From Sipunculus nudus (taxonomy: Eukaryota; Annelida; Sipuncula; Golfingiida; Sipunculidae), in contig CM049311.1 of the NCBI GenBank assembly GCA_026874595.1, forward strand, positions 6,545,676 through 6,609,675: a DNA stretch of 64,000 bases, written 5' to 3'. A program made the position numbers and the translations under genes. Positions 34,985 to 48,066 of the stretch are shown piece by piece; the first letter of the stretch is position 1; each line of letters opens with the position of its first letter. Below the pieces are notes generated by a model that worked only from the letters and a program-made list of their open reading frames with translations, did not search any database and was not told the origin of the DNA.

Positions 34985-35525
34985 CAAGAGCTCCTAAAAT
35001 CGGAGCATCCCCTCCAAACAGAGGCATAATTATATTTGAAGTATTAAACTCTGAACCCTGTCATTGTGCACTTTGTATATCAGTAAGACGATGCTTTGAC
35101 CTTGACCTCTGGCTTTGTGACCTTCCATTTAATGGGAAATTTAGTATTTTGGTAGCAGACCGTCATGTGAAAGACAGAATATTTGGGATGAAAAGTTCAC
35201 AGAAAAATCCTTGCACAAAAGCCTTTGCAAGAACTGGTTCTTGTGAACTGACCTATGAGCTTGTGAACTTAAAATCAAATTAATAAATAAAAAAAAATAA
35301 ATTTTTTCCTGGATCTTGAGGGAATTGTACGTGATAGATAAAGTTTTTTTTTATATCAAAAATGTGTCTTAAGATCTGAATTTAATGTGTCAACAAACCC
35401 ACTCTGGAATTAAAAACGGACGGAAAAACGGAAAGATGGATCGACGGAAGGGCGGGCCGATGTTGGACGCACGAACGGAGGAGTTAACATATCCCCTCCT
35501 ACGACTTCGATGTGAGGGGATAATA
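34985..35525. mobile_element. Repeat element ending in an ATCCCC..GGGGAT hairpin
   Basis: It starts near AAAATCGGAGCATCCCCTCC and ends ACATATCCCCTCCTACGACTTCGATGTGAGGGGATAA, a stem-loop. Inside are GACCTTGACCTCTGGCTTTGTGACCTT and a GGACGGAAAAACGGAAAGATGG stretch, features of mollusc non-autonomous repeats. No coding potential. Confidence 0.5.
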
Positions 35526-35529
35526 AACA

Positions 35530-37320
35530 ACAAACACTTTATTTTCAGAACTTTTGTTTAAGAAATTAAAAGAGGGAGAAAAATATTGCCAGCACGTATC
35601 GTGTTGAATGTTCAATTATGTGTCTATTTTAGCTAAAAGGCTGAAAGTACAATGCCCAAGGCATCATGTTAACGATAAAGATGTTTCATATTCTCCTTTC
35701 AATTAAATCAAGATATTTATCTCTACCATACTTTAGCATGGCGCTTTAACACAATTTGGACGTGAAATCCTGTATGTGTGACGGTGTTTATATAAACAGA
35801 CAGCTCCTGGAACAGAAATTTCAAAACAGATTGAAATGGCCCAGTTCTCAAACCTGTTCCAAGGACATACCTTATTAAATGTCTGATTTTTAACACATAA
35901 CGCCTTCGAGATCCACCACGACTATTAGCTACCTCGTGAGCGATAATCTCATAGCATGTCAAATCAAAGTGTTCTATTCGTCCCAGTTTCTGGCCGGAGT
36001 ACCACGTGAATCACATCAAATCTCTAATGGAGAATTTATATATCTACCTGTTGCTTGAGTATTTCTTGTTTTGCGTTAAAAAATGAATAAAAATCTAAGA
36101 GAATAGATGCAATTTTGTTTAATATACAAAATACATTAGAGCTGTTAAGAGAAAAGAAATATACGTGATATATATTGAACAGAAATGCAAACTTTGTGAG
36201 GCGCAGAAAATGTTCGAATTCGCTTACAGAAATTTGATGATGAAGCACTTCTTACTCATTTGTTTACCTTTTGTTTTTCTTTTAGTCTACGTTATTGACT
36301 CAGCTCTCGATGTTAAATGTTCAGCCAAATAAGTTTGTTTTCCCTGTTTTATTTGTATGTATTACACCCTGATAACTTCTCATAGTTTTTTTATAGATTT
36401 ATAGTGAGGTCAGTTGTGTTTTCAGTAACCTAAGTAAGTTTGGTGCATGCATTTTTCACAGAACAACTCTAATACCTATCTTAAACTTTGTTCTTAGTAA
36501 ATGTATTAGTCACAGTTAATACATTTTTTTTTCTTTTTTTTTTAATGTATATTTTAACCGAAACTTTTAAGATAGTATCCTTTCCAAACCTCCTTCAATA
36601 AAATCATCTTAAAATTCATTTCGAATTTAAATTAGATCCATGAAGTATCCATGAAGCTTTTATATTTTGTTAAATAAACATTCATTTTCATATGAATATT
36701 AAAAATTTCTATATGGTTCATGATTTTCCGAAATGTTTAAATTCATATGAAAATAAATGGATATTTTATGAATATATATCATCAGAAAGAGCTCTATACC
36801 GGGTTTGAATGATAAATAATTCATATTTTTTTGCCAGGGATGCTACATTGAATAGGTAATGTATGTTCCATATGACTTTGTGTCAGCTTCGAATAGAGTT
36901 GACCTAAAAATGGTCTGTTTAATAGGAGGCGTTTCTCCCGAACCATACATTCAACTTCTATCATCTTCCCTAAGACATGGCTTATTTCCTGGCCAATTAT
37001 GTAATAGCAAACACTTATCTAATTGAATGTTTCCAGGGAAACGAAACACCTGGGAAATTATTATTTCTGATAGCGAATTAAAATCAGATTTAATGTCCGG
37101 AAGCTTAAATTCATTGTTATCCCTAAAGAAACTGTAAAGTGCCTTTCTCTATAAAAGCACAGGTAAACTCATTTTTCTCCGCTTTATTTCTACTTTTAAG
37201 TCTATCGGTTACTGTAGTTTTCAACATTATCAATACATCCATCATAATTTAGAAAAATAATGTTAATGATAGTATTCAACGATTCATATATGCAACATCT
37301 AAGAAAACTACCATTACCTC
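35530..37320. other. AT-rich DNA, no gene seen
   Basis: Short frames at 35723-35962 and 36036-36248 (minus) lack any recognisable family. Confidence 0.55.
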
Positions 37321-37324
37321 TCTA

Positions 37325-38290
37325 ATAAACGGACACTTCTATATTATGGGCATCCCTCCATTGCAAACACATCTGTTATGGATACCTCCCAATTATGAAC
37401 ATTTCTCAATAACTGACCTTTCCGTTTTAGAAACAGACACCTATCTATAACAGACACTTTTCGAGTAGTGAAACCTCACTATAACATACACCTCCCTATA
37501 ACAGACACATCTGTATTACAAATACCTCTCTATTACAGACACCTCTCTATAAAAAAACCTCTCTATTACAGATACCTCTCTTAAAACAAACACTTCTATT
37601 GAACAGAAACCTCTCTATAACTTACAACTCTCTATTACAGACTCCTCTCTCTAACAGATAACCTCAATAACAGTCACCTCTCTTTACGGATACCACTCTG
37701 TAACAGACACCTCTGTAAAATGGATAATTCTCTATAACGGGTATCTATCTATTATGGACTATTATATTTTACGGGCACCTCCCTTTAACGGTTTGCTCTC
37801 TATTGCCTCATCCGTTATCTCTCTATCATACGGACACTTCTATATTATAAGCATCTAGCCATTGCGGATATTATCTATTATGGATACATCTCTATTATGA
37901 AAAATTCTTTTTTACCGACACTTCCCCTTTAAGGGACACCTCACTATCACAAACACCTATTTATTACATACACTTCTCTATTGCGGATACCTCACTATAA
38001 CATACACCTTTCTATAACAGACAGCTCTTTTTAACAGATTCTTCCCTATAACATATACCTCTCTTTAACAGATTATAATCTGTATTACAGACACCTCTCT
38101 CTAAGAGATACCTATCCATAACAGACAGCTATTTATTACGGATACCTCTCTAAAACAGACACCTCTGTAATATGGAGAATTCTCTATATCGGGTATCACG
38201 GACGCTTATATTTTACGGGCACCTGCCTACTCGGACCGCTATCTATTGCGGACACCTCTGCTCGATCGCCTCTGTTTTACGTGCAGTTCT
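37325..38290. repeat. 17-bp minisatellite (ACCTCTCTATAACAGAC) with ~460-bp higher-order copy
   Basis: Roughly 55 diverged units of 15-18 bases. The end of the first half, CACCTCTGTAAAATGGATAATTCTCTATAACGGGTATC (about 37705), recurs as CACCTCTGTAATATGGAGAATTCTCTATATCGGGTATC (about 38160). Matching units such as CTCACTATAACATACACC also recur, so about 460 bases were duplicated as a block. Confidence 0.9.
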
Positions 38291-41200
38291 CTATACCTGG
38301 CACTTGTATGGTTATTACGGTTAATAATTATGGCTAATATGGTTTATAAGCCCGAATAAGTTTTAGTGCATATTTACTGTACATGTTTAAACCATCCGTT
38401 GTTGGCATATTCTTCATCTTATCTCTATTTGAATATCAGCGGATGGACAAACTTACGAATTTGCATATTACAGTCGAGCATAAGTTAGCTTACTAGAAGC
38501 TCAAGGACGTACATTTATCTTGGATGACTTCGGTAACGAGTTTGTGTTCCGAACAAAGCCATTTATAAGCTGAAAGTGAAGCGTTGTTTTGTTGAGAATG
38601 TGCAACAACGACTCATCACATTGAGATCAGCTCAACCATAAAACAGGTTATACTATATAGTTAATAAAAAGGTAACAATATGAACATTAACCGATCGATA
38701 CAGGTGTGGAGTTGGCAGGGTATTACCACCAGGTACCTTCAGATCTAAAACAATCTTAGTAATTATTGACACTAACAGCAAAACTTAACAGAAACTCGTC
38801 AGGTCCTTTGAGGATCTTTTTAAAGCTAAAGGAATTTTATCCAATATCCTAACAACCAAAATACCTGTGTCGGGAAAAGCACTGGCCGGAGAAAACAAGC
38901 GTATTTTGAAGACCTGCATCCGACAGGCATGCGCGTTATTGACCAAGGGACCTGTTTATGAACCGTATCTGGTTGACCAAAGGCAAGTAGTAGCGGTACT
39001 CAGATATCCCGTGAAATATAAAATAGGTTATATTATTTTAAGGGACAATTTTAACAGTAACCAACAATTTCCAGGCGTTCGACTAAGAAAGAAATACATA
39101 CCCTCCGAGATATGTTTATTTTATTTAATGTAATTATATGTTTTTGTAATGCATGTCGTACCAGTGATGTGATCAGATAGGAGTCAGGCAAGAATATGAT
39201 AAGCATTTACATGCAAAAGCAGACTACTAGCGGCGCGAGTCATCTGATAAAAATAGGTCATCTGTTTATATGTGGTATAAAAAGGTAACATGCATAGAGT
39301 AGAACCGCTTATTAAAAAACATGGGTTATTTTGCCTCTTATAGAGAGCTCTCGCATGACTGAGATTACGGAGATTTAATTCAACTTCGTCAGTGACCGCC
39401 TGAAGTATCACATACAGGAACAGCATATGATAGAGAAGTGTCTGTAATAGAAAGCTGTCCGCAATACAGAGGATCCCATAATATCAAGGATCCGTTAGCA
39501 AAGAGGTAGGCGTAATAGGGCTGAGAATAGCGATATCGTTTTGATAATTCGGATGCCTAATACAGTACATTTTTCAACACGACCTCAGGTATGAAGGAGG
39601 CCCCATCGATCCAATTAATATGGCGACTGAATCGTGTTTTCGCGGCTAGTTCAGGAGCAGCCAGCACTTATCTGTCCGATTGTCATGCAGCGTCAAACTT
39701 AGCCCGACACTTTGATTCATCAGGTGCATTTGCAACCGCGCTTTTCGATTTATGTCATAACATTTCTAATGAGTTTACATTGGCAAATATAAATCGTATG
39801 AGGCTTGGTTTATCCGGATAGAATTCTCCTGTGTCTGTTCAATCAATAACTAGGTTAAAATGGACAGATTTCATGACAAAGTTAATTGTTAGCGTCACAT
39901 AAAATTCATGTTCATAACATTATTTAAATGAAAGAAGTAACATTCCAAACTAATCAGATGAAGTGGGCCTAAGGTATAGAACTATTCTGGATCTTGGAAA
40001 AAGGGGTCGCAGGGATGAGGATTATGGGATAGGGCAGCCCGTCTTCATGTGTAGAAACTTTTATATGAAAATATAACCTGTAATCTAGAGAAATTTTAAG
40101 CATCACGATCGAAAATCCTCCTCTGTTTTTATTATATTTTCCAGATTTATTTGCCTCCCCCCCCTCTAAATCCGCCCCTGCCGGCATAGTTTCTTATACA
40201 GCATAACAGCTATCTTGCTTAAACTGACTGACTCTGACGAATGTCATTTGATAACTCGAAATATACCCGAACCGCAGTGAAACACAAGAAAATCTTAATG
40301 TTGTTTAATAATTGTCCTTCAGACTTCAAATGCTAGAAATATCCTAACATAATCAATAATGGTCACAGAAATGATAGTATCGCACAGCAATGAAAGTATC
40401 GCATCCAGGCCTGTTTACTGACGTTGTGAAATCTTACACTCTGATAAAATTAACTTTAGTAAGGTAGCATCCATGGCCAGAAAAAGGTCCAAATATAAGT
40501 CCCAATAAAGTAAATATGTTTTAAGCCAGGCACCCAGATACAGTTTTTAATTTGTTAAACTAAAATAAGTGAAAATACCACGACACTTCGTCGTTCGAAT
40601 AACTAACATTTTTCTATCACACATATGTTAGATAATTACTAACATTTCTACGACGATGAAAAATGATGAATGAGCAAATATAATGTGAGAGTTTCGTCAT
40701 TTAGTTAAAGATCATTGCTCAGAATAACTCTGTTTTACCCGACTTACTTTTTTAATTATTAAGTATAATAAAAAATAAAGATACATTGTATCGATACACA
40801 TACAGTTACATAGAATACTTAAAATTATTATACTTTACAGGTCTATTTTGAATTAAAAGAACTGTTTTATTAGTCTTCAATATCAGCATTGCACCAAGGT
40901 CTTTAAACTAAAGCTATGAAAGCCTGTATACTTTTATTATAATGGACTTCAAGCTCCGTATGACCTGCATCCAGCAGAATTTTGCGTTACGTGAGCAATA
41001 TAAATAATGTTCAAAGAAATATCACACATATAAAAAAATAAACCAGTTTATTACATTAAAGAATTGTAATATACTAATTATCATTTCTCCAGGTTTTGGT
41101 CTTGTTTTTGTTTCAATGCAGAACTGGCTTTCATCCGAAAACACTACACTTGTCGTACGAAGTAAATCAACGGGACAGCCATAAAACATTTATTACTTTG

Positions 41201-41298
41201 ATGTTTCAAATCATATTATCGATGTTGGGGTATTTAAATTTTTACATCGTTTATCAGTAGGCTTCCACATTTTATGAAAGAGGTCTCTATTTCAAAGT
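38291..41298. other. Intergenic DNA, no secure gene
   Basis: Frames at 38867-39133, 39184-39426 and 39591-39821 are 76-88 codons long and GC-richer than their surroundings. They match nothing I know and have no promoter or splice context. A minus-strand GGGGCGGATTTAGAGGGGGGG end near 40155-40182 resembles a hAT-type transposon terminus. Confidence 0.45.
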
Positions 41299-41509
41299 TG
41301 TTTTATTGATTTTAGCAGTATCTACGCTCTTTTAGAACTCGCAGACGACCGAGGAAATCTAATGGGTGTGCCATACCGGTTGATATGGAACCATTTGGGC
41401 TTACACAACTAATTTTGCGTCCCACAATCAATAACATTCTTCTGAGACACGGCAAGGCGTGGGGTACAGAAATATCAAACATGAAATAATTTTTTTTTAT
41501 CAGAAGCAA
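41299..41509 (-). other. Possible last exon or gene remnant, minus strand
   Basis: A 65-codon frame ends at 41312, and AATAAA follows four bases later (plus TTTATT, 41302-41307). Its C-terminal half (from GRKISCVSPNG to LKERRYC) has a balanced composition unlike the surrounding AT-rich frames. I recognise no family. It may be chance. No acceptor was confirmed. Confidence 0.25.
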
Positions 41510-41678
41510 GCACGAGTTCTTCTGTAGTTAAAACGTGGGCGACCTTACTTCAGATTGTGATTCAGTGTTTCAGCTATTTTCATGGCGTTTTGTTCAGGAA
41601 CGGTATGGTATTATACATTTTTTTCTTGCGGTCATACAGGCGTCAGCGCCAGGATTGATTCAAAATGAAAAGTGAGCA

Positions 41679-41750
41679 ACTTCCGGTTGAGCGTTTTCAC
41701 TGGCTGCCGCCATAGGAAGCCAGTTATTGTATCGTCTTTGGACTTCCGGT
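41679..41750. promoter_or_regulatory. ETS-YY1-ETS motif cluster
   Basis: ACTTCCGGT (perfect ETS/GABPA site, minus ACCGGAAGT) occurs at 41679-41687 and 41742-41750. GCCGCCAT (YY1 core, minus ATGGCGGC) lies at 41706-41713. Such clusters mark TATA-less promoters in animals. No transcript start or exon could be tied to it. Confidence 0.35.
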
Positions 41751-42012
41751 TTCGGAGCTCAGAGTTAAATTGGTCGTTTCCTTTGTTGTTCACAGAATCT
41801 CGGTTGCCGAACCCACATTACATTTCAGGAATGATCTGGTCCCCCTCTAAATGCAGTTGTCGCAATAAGTATTGCACGCACGAATAACCATAGTAATATG
41901 GTAATATAAATTCACAGTTATTTTTTATCGGAGAACCTGTTAATCCAAACCTGTAATGTAATAAATGTAACTTCATAAAGACCATTTTTATGCAAACATA
42001 AGTGTTTGTGTG

Positions 42013-42016
<4 letters not shown>

Positions 42017-42071
<55 letters not shown>
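42017..42071. repeat. (AG)27 microsatellite
   Basis: Uninterrupted AG run. The minus frame encodes a spurious Leu-Ser repeat. Confidence 0.97.
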
Positions 42072-42075
<4 letters not shown>

Positions 42076-43800
42076 AATCAGGTCCATAAGGATATACTCT
42101 CCTAAAAAATGTATCTGAGCTCTAAATCAACGACATTCACACTTAAATACCCCAAAACATATATTCTTGTTCACAGGCTTATTTTGATAGTAATGTAAAT
42201 TTTAAATAACGGTACTTTTACAAAAAAATTATTAATTTTAATTATTTGAATATTCAACAAAAAAAAGAAGATTAAATGGGTACACGGCCTCTTTAACATA
42301 CACAGTAATATCAGATTTGTATTTTAATATGTACATAACACCTCTGCGGAACACAGATTGTACGAAAAATTAAGCTGTTTTTATGAGTCACTTTTAATAT
42401 CCACAGTTACTAAAACTGGTTAAAAAGTAAAAAGAATTTCACTAGTTCACAGAGAAATTTATTTTCGCACGTATGCAGGATGTGCGGCAACATCGGGTAC
42501 ATTCGGTTGGATAGTGGCACTTGTGTCATTAATTCTTTCGAAAAGGAAGATCCCCTAGAACAGATAACGGAAGGACAAATATTCTAAAATTGGGAGAGTG
42601 CAAATAGTGAAACACATAAAAGATGTTTTTTTTTAAATATAGGTGTAACCTGAAGTCATGCGGAAATGTAAAAATACCTAAACGGACGCACAGACAGAAT
42701 CAGCTACTTAAAAGTCATCTCAAACGACACCAATGATCGAGCATATCTTGTGGGTGATGATTATTTTAGAGTCATACGCGACATGCAATCGGAAATTTGA
42801 TTTGTCAATAGCTGGGCGACCCGCTGAGGACAGAACGCTGATTGGACCGACGTAGAGATGATCCTGAGCGTGCCCGTCAGGTGACATCTAACTGTTTGAC
42901 GGCCGAGCCCTAGAGAGATCTAAACTACACCGCCAGCATCTCAATGATAAAACCCTTTATTGTTATGACAGGGTTGGTTTCCATAAGAACTGGAGACGGT
43001 GGCCAGGGGTGATTTGTATACCGTGTCAGTTTCTCCAGGTTAACTATGCATTTCATCAATTTCCGTGAGTGTCGTAACAAATATTGGACATTACAAGTGC
43101 CCCCGCAAAACATATCACGTTCATCGCATTTTTTATTTTGGCCATCTGTGGGAGCAATGAACTGGAATTCCTCTTTTTGTCTAAAGTTTAAAATAATGCT
43201 TTCTTTGAAGTTCAGGAATACCTTGACCATCAAAGTCAAAAGTTGTTGCAAAAGTAATCATAATGGGTTGATCTGGTTAAAGTTTGAAAGGACAGATGAA
43301 ATATTTGTTTGTGAAAAACAATGATTCAATGAGTGTAACTCTCTGTATATTAAACTTTTTTCTGTACCTATTACGATCTATCAGTATAAGTGATCATATT
43401 TATAAGAAAATTGATCATATTTATAAGAATTTATAAGAAAAGTGACCCGCAGGCATTCGCATGAAATAAACAAGGAGAGCATTTAGAAGAGAGCATGCAT
43501 TCACCAAGGCAAAACAATCCATGTTCACACAAGTTGGAAGTTTCTTTGTCTATTGTGCCAATTCACAAAAAAAAATTAATCATAGAAATGATTTAGGACT
43601 GCTCACAAAGAGATAAACGCTGCAGATACTTGTACAGGCAACACGTTGAGGCGTCTTCTTTTATAATTGTGTTTTGCTAGAGGTAACCGCCTCCATTTTT
43701 ATAATACCAGCTTAACTAATACATGTACATCAGCGTAATTACATTCCTTTCGGACCACGTGACAGGGAAGTATAACCTGATTATCATTTCTTTACATATC
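42072..43800. other. No gene seen
   Basis: Opposing frames at 42925-43324 are of low complexity and unrelated to known proteins. A 25-base tandem (TGATCATATTTATAAGAAAA) lies near 43391-43440. Confidence 0.5.
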
Positions 43801-43804
43801 TGGT

Positions 43805-44036
43805 GTTAACCAGGCCCGTTGACTAACGCACATGAGGGCCCTGGATGTGTAATCGTCCTAATTGCTTGGTCATACCACAGAGGGAACCCCGATATGCTCA
43901 CTGTGAGTGAAACACGGCCGCTGGGCACAGCCTTACCAATAAGCGTGTATTTCACGGCCCCGCTGAGATTAGAACTCACGATCTCCAGTCTTTGGGTACT
44001 TGGTTCATCCTCTGAGCCACAGAAGCCGGTTCGTTA
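43805..44036 (-). mobile_element. tRNA-derived SINE, minus strand
   Basis: The minus strand from 44036 reads ACGAACCGGCTTCTGTGGCTCAGAGGATGAAC, with an exact A box (TGGCTCAGAGGA, about 44009-44020). GTGAGTTCTAATC (43967-43979), a B box with one or two changes, lies about 35 bases on. The body GGCCGTGAAATACACGC..CACAGTGAGCATATCGGGG continues beyond the tRNA region. Confidence 0.7.
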
Positions 44037-44039
44037 ACA

Positions 44040-47000
44040 CGTCTTTGGTGGAGGTCAATTTATGATCGAGGGGGCTCCTGTTGAGGTCTTCAAACTCGGA
44101 ATAATGTGAGTGCACGGCAACTTTGATCCTGCAAGTCTGGAGAAAAGTATTGTTTTTAATTTAATTTTATGTTCACAAAGGACATAAGAAAGTTGACGTT
44201 AAAGGACTGGGTACAGAGAGATATACAGAGTTATTAATCATCCTGAATATATAACATATACAAACCAATAAGGTTCATTTCTTAATCCTTTCACGATAAT
44301 CCGTAGTTATCGCTGCTGCTGGCAAGCGAACGCCTAAACGCTACTGAAACGTAGGATTAAACTGTTATCTTAAATCATAAATGTAATAATGTTGTAGGTA
44401 AATTATATTAGTCATCTAAATGATTCTACTTAGGAAATCTCTTAATGAGAAAAATTTAAGAATGTGTGTTGAAGGAATGGCTGCGGTGGGAACTTCAGGT
44501 GAAACGTTTCTAAATCACGTCCCTGTTTATTATTCTGAGACAGATCTGAGGTGACCATTTCATCGTGTATTGATGTTTATGTTTACATATACAGTAGCCT
44601 CCATGACTAAGCATTCGATGTCCAACTGACCCGGTGACCCCGGGCGGCGGGGTAATTACAAGATCATAATCTGTACAACAAAGATAAGATTTGATCACCT
44701 GAGGTCACGCGAGGTTACGGTCAATTATGTTTATATTCAGTTATCACCAATGTATGTATTATATATCTGGAACCATAAGCATATTTCAAATCAAGTTCTG
44801 TTGTAATATGCAAGGGTAGGAAATAGTCATGCGGTTGAGGCATAGGACAGTGAAGGGAAAGGTCCCATGAAGTTTCAAATCCCACGACCCTAAAAACTGG
44901 GGAATTCTGGATTGAATCTCTGAGGCACGATGTAAACGGCAGGTTATAAACATGACATGTAGATCAATCCTAGTCCGTTGCATATAGAATTATGGTATCG
45001 AGAAGTCATAATAATAAGAATAATACAATTCATTCATATGTGAGGTCTGCCTTCACCCTCACTAAATACACAGTCCTATGACTCCTATTAGTCCGCCTGA
45101 CATCAAATTAATGACATCATCATTTATGTTTCACTGTAATATTTATTTTGAAATATATGGCTGTGTGCCGTGTATAGAAACTATGTGTTAATTTTATATA
45201 AATAGTATTTATTGTACTTGAACAGTAACAATTTAACAAAAAAAGGAAACGAAGATAAGATATAATGTTAGGAGGTTTTTGATGTTCAAGATAAAAGGTT
45301 AACCTCCTTTAAAGGTTCCTGGGGACCTACAAACGGGACAATGGTTTGTTCATGTTTGACAACTTAGAAAAAGTCAGGTTTTGTATCATTGTTAGATTAT
45401 ACATTTAATAATCGTGCTTATTGTATGGTTAGTAATAATAATAAGCAATAGTTATTATCATTACTATATATTTATAACTGTCTCTCTCCGTGCATGACTG
45501 AGGCCAGATTGTTTAATTGACAACCTTAATTTTCCCTTTCAAATTAAATTCCTTGCAGGCACCACGTCACCTTTCCGTTCTGGTATATTTCTATGTGGTT
45601 ATCACTAAGACATTAAGTTTAATTAAATAACTGCATGTCAGACATCTTCCCGTGGTCTCATTACATGATAGGTCCGTGGCCTCTTAGTTGCGCTATGGCT
45701 TCGGGATGAAGGTAGCCGTTTTATTAGAATTATATGTTTTTATCAAGACTTCTGAGTTACTGGTTTTATATTTTAAAAATAAAAATTAAAAAAAAAAACT
45801 CAGGCATGTCTTTAATGAAGACATCAGGTCAAATCTCTGTTTCCGTCATTTCGTCTTTGAGGGTCTGGTGGGGATTTGAACAGATGACCTTTCGCTCCGA
45901 GTACGTCTACATTCCCCCTCCCCAATTTCCTCCCTTTCGACACAGGATGACTGATAATTGAGAGACACGCATGAAAGGCAAAATGTATACTTATATGTAT
46001 ATGCAGAATCACAGTATTCTTATCAGAGGTCTGATATACAATAATCCTTTGTTAAGAGTTTATAAGCCTATCCTACCATTCAATATGAGTTGTGGTACAA
46101 GAGGGCATTCTCATATTTTGGTGACATAATGAGTTCAGATATGGTGCCGTGAAAACCAATAACTAAAATATGTATATCCCAATGGATCTGTGTTTGGTTA
46201 TATTTTAATCTGTCGGTCAAACCACCAGAAAGAGTACTGGGTCGACTTTAAACGATGTTTATACTTCATAGAGCCTCACAGGAATTGAACAAAAAGATTA
46301 ATTTTAAAGGATGTTTTATCAGATAAAAGCTACCTAAGGCTGGGAGCAGTCGCTTATTGCATCCAAACGGACTCAGGAATCACCATGTTCTGGATTATGA
46401 CATTTTGTAAGCCATCATTTACGTGTTGATTACATAAATTATGAAGTATTCATTATGTTTATTTATTTACGTATGTAGTTGTCTTATAACGACGGCATGT
46501 GATACAGGATTTATCTTGAAAATCTAGGTAATGTCGCGATGATTACACCGGCATAATAAATCATAGCGTTGTGGGTCATTTCTTTGACTGTTATCATAAA
46601 GAATAGACAATAATTCCGTGAATTATGCTTCTTTAGAAGTGAAATACATTAATCCAGCGCTTACCGACAAAAGTAAGGCTGACCGGAACAAGGCCGCACG
46701 ATTGTGGAACGAATTCTCAACGTCTCACACACGGAATATAAATTCTTGCCCGATCCTTGTGACAGATGAATGTTGTTAATTGTAACATATCGGTCTAGAC
46801 TTTGTAATGGCGCGTTTTCAGTGGATCGTTTCTGATATCTTCATCGGCATAAAGTGGAAGTGATAAAATGTTTTCTTGCTGTTTTCAAGACAAACAATCG
46901 TCCGGATGTTCAAGTTACTCGTTTCTTGCCTGGGCGGAGTGCGGCAGTAATCTGACTATTGGGTCATCACCATTTACCAATAACTCTTCCATTGCCAAGG

Positions 47001-48060
47001 GAACACAATAGAATGTTTAGCACATGATACGGGGTTTATTGTCAGCGAGCCTTTGACCAGACCTCCCGAGTTTCTTTATTTTCTGTTAATATCAGTGAAA
47101 GTGAGTTGAGAATTCGGAAGGAGGAATAACAATCTTTTCTAGATTATATGAAACTTTATGTTAATAGAGTCTCGACCACTGAGATGATTACAATGGAGAA
47201 CGGTCTTACTCCATAAAAAAACGAAAGATGTAATTCTAGCTCAAACTCCCAGCAGCTGTTACAATAGGATTATACCTAGACATAAACCCATGATACACAG
47301 GCTTTTATTTATTGACTGAGATTAGTCTGAGAGTCATAAGCTTAGATTAAGCCGTACAGCGGTTCCAGGGGTCGTGCAAAACATTATACAGGTGTGTTTT
47401 ACCTGTTCTATGATAAAATATTCATGTACAAATCGTGAGTAAGACTAAGTTCTAAAAAAAATAGACAAGAATGTAACCCAGGCGCTCCCTGTTTGTGTTT
47501 CCATTGTTTTCATTTGGAAAAACACCCATTTTTGGCAATACTATAGAGAGACAGGTACTTAACTCAAATACGGTGTCTTTGTTCTTTAGCTTATTGAAAG
47601 GTCTGCAGGTATCCTTTTATATCTTGTATAGTTCTACAACCGGCAGTCAATGGTAGCTTTTTGTTCAATATTGTAAATATCACAATTTTTTAAAAGAAGA
47701 CAATATTGTAAATATAACACTTTAATATAAGCAGATGACAGAGTTCGTAGGCACAACTGCAAAACTTAAAACTCACAAACAAATGAATCTGCCATCAGGA
47801 CAAGAACATTTGATGCCATGCGCTCTTAAAGGTCAAGACTAGAATAATTCGGCTCAGTCCATCTCGAGTTAAGTAGATAATAGCACTAAGGTCATCTAAG
47901 GTCATGCTTTAAGACTAGAAGACTATTGAAAAATCATTACAAAAACAATGAGAAGTGAGCGATATGACTCTTCTGATATTTTAACAACCACACGCACTTG
48001 CACTCGGAGCCGGATATTGTGGATTTCAATATAACACTGTGCCACATACAGATGACTTGC
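44040..48060. other. Intergenic DNA, no secure gene
   Basis: A B-box-like GTTCAAATCCCC (minus, about 45866-45877) suggests a SINE fragment at 45835-45960. An open frame without ATG at 46600-46776 has coding-like composition. Otherwise AT-rich with no features. Confidence 0.5.
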
Positions 48061-48066
48061 TGGCAC

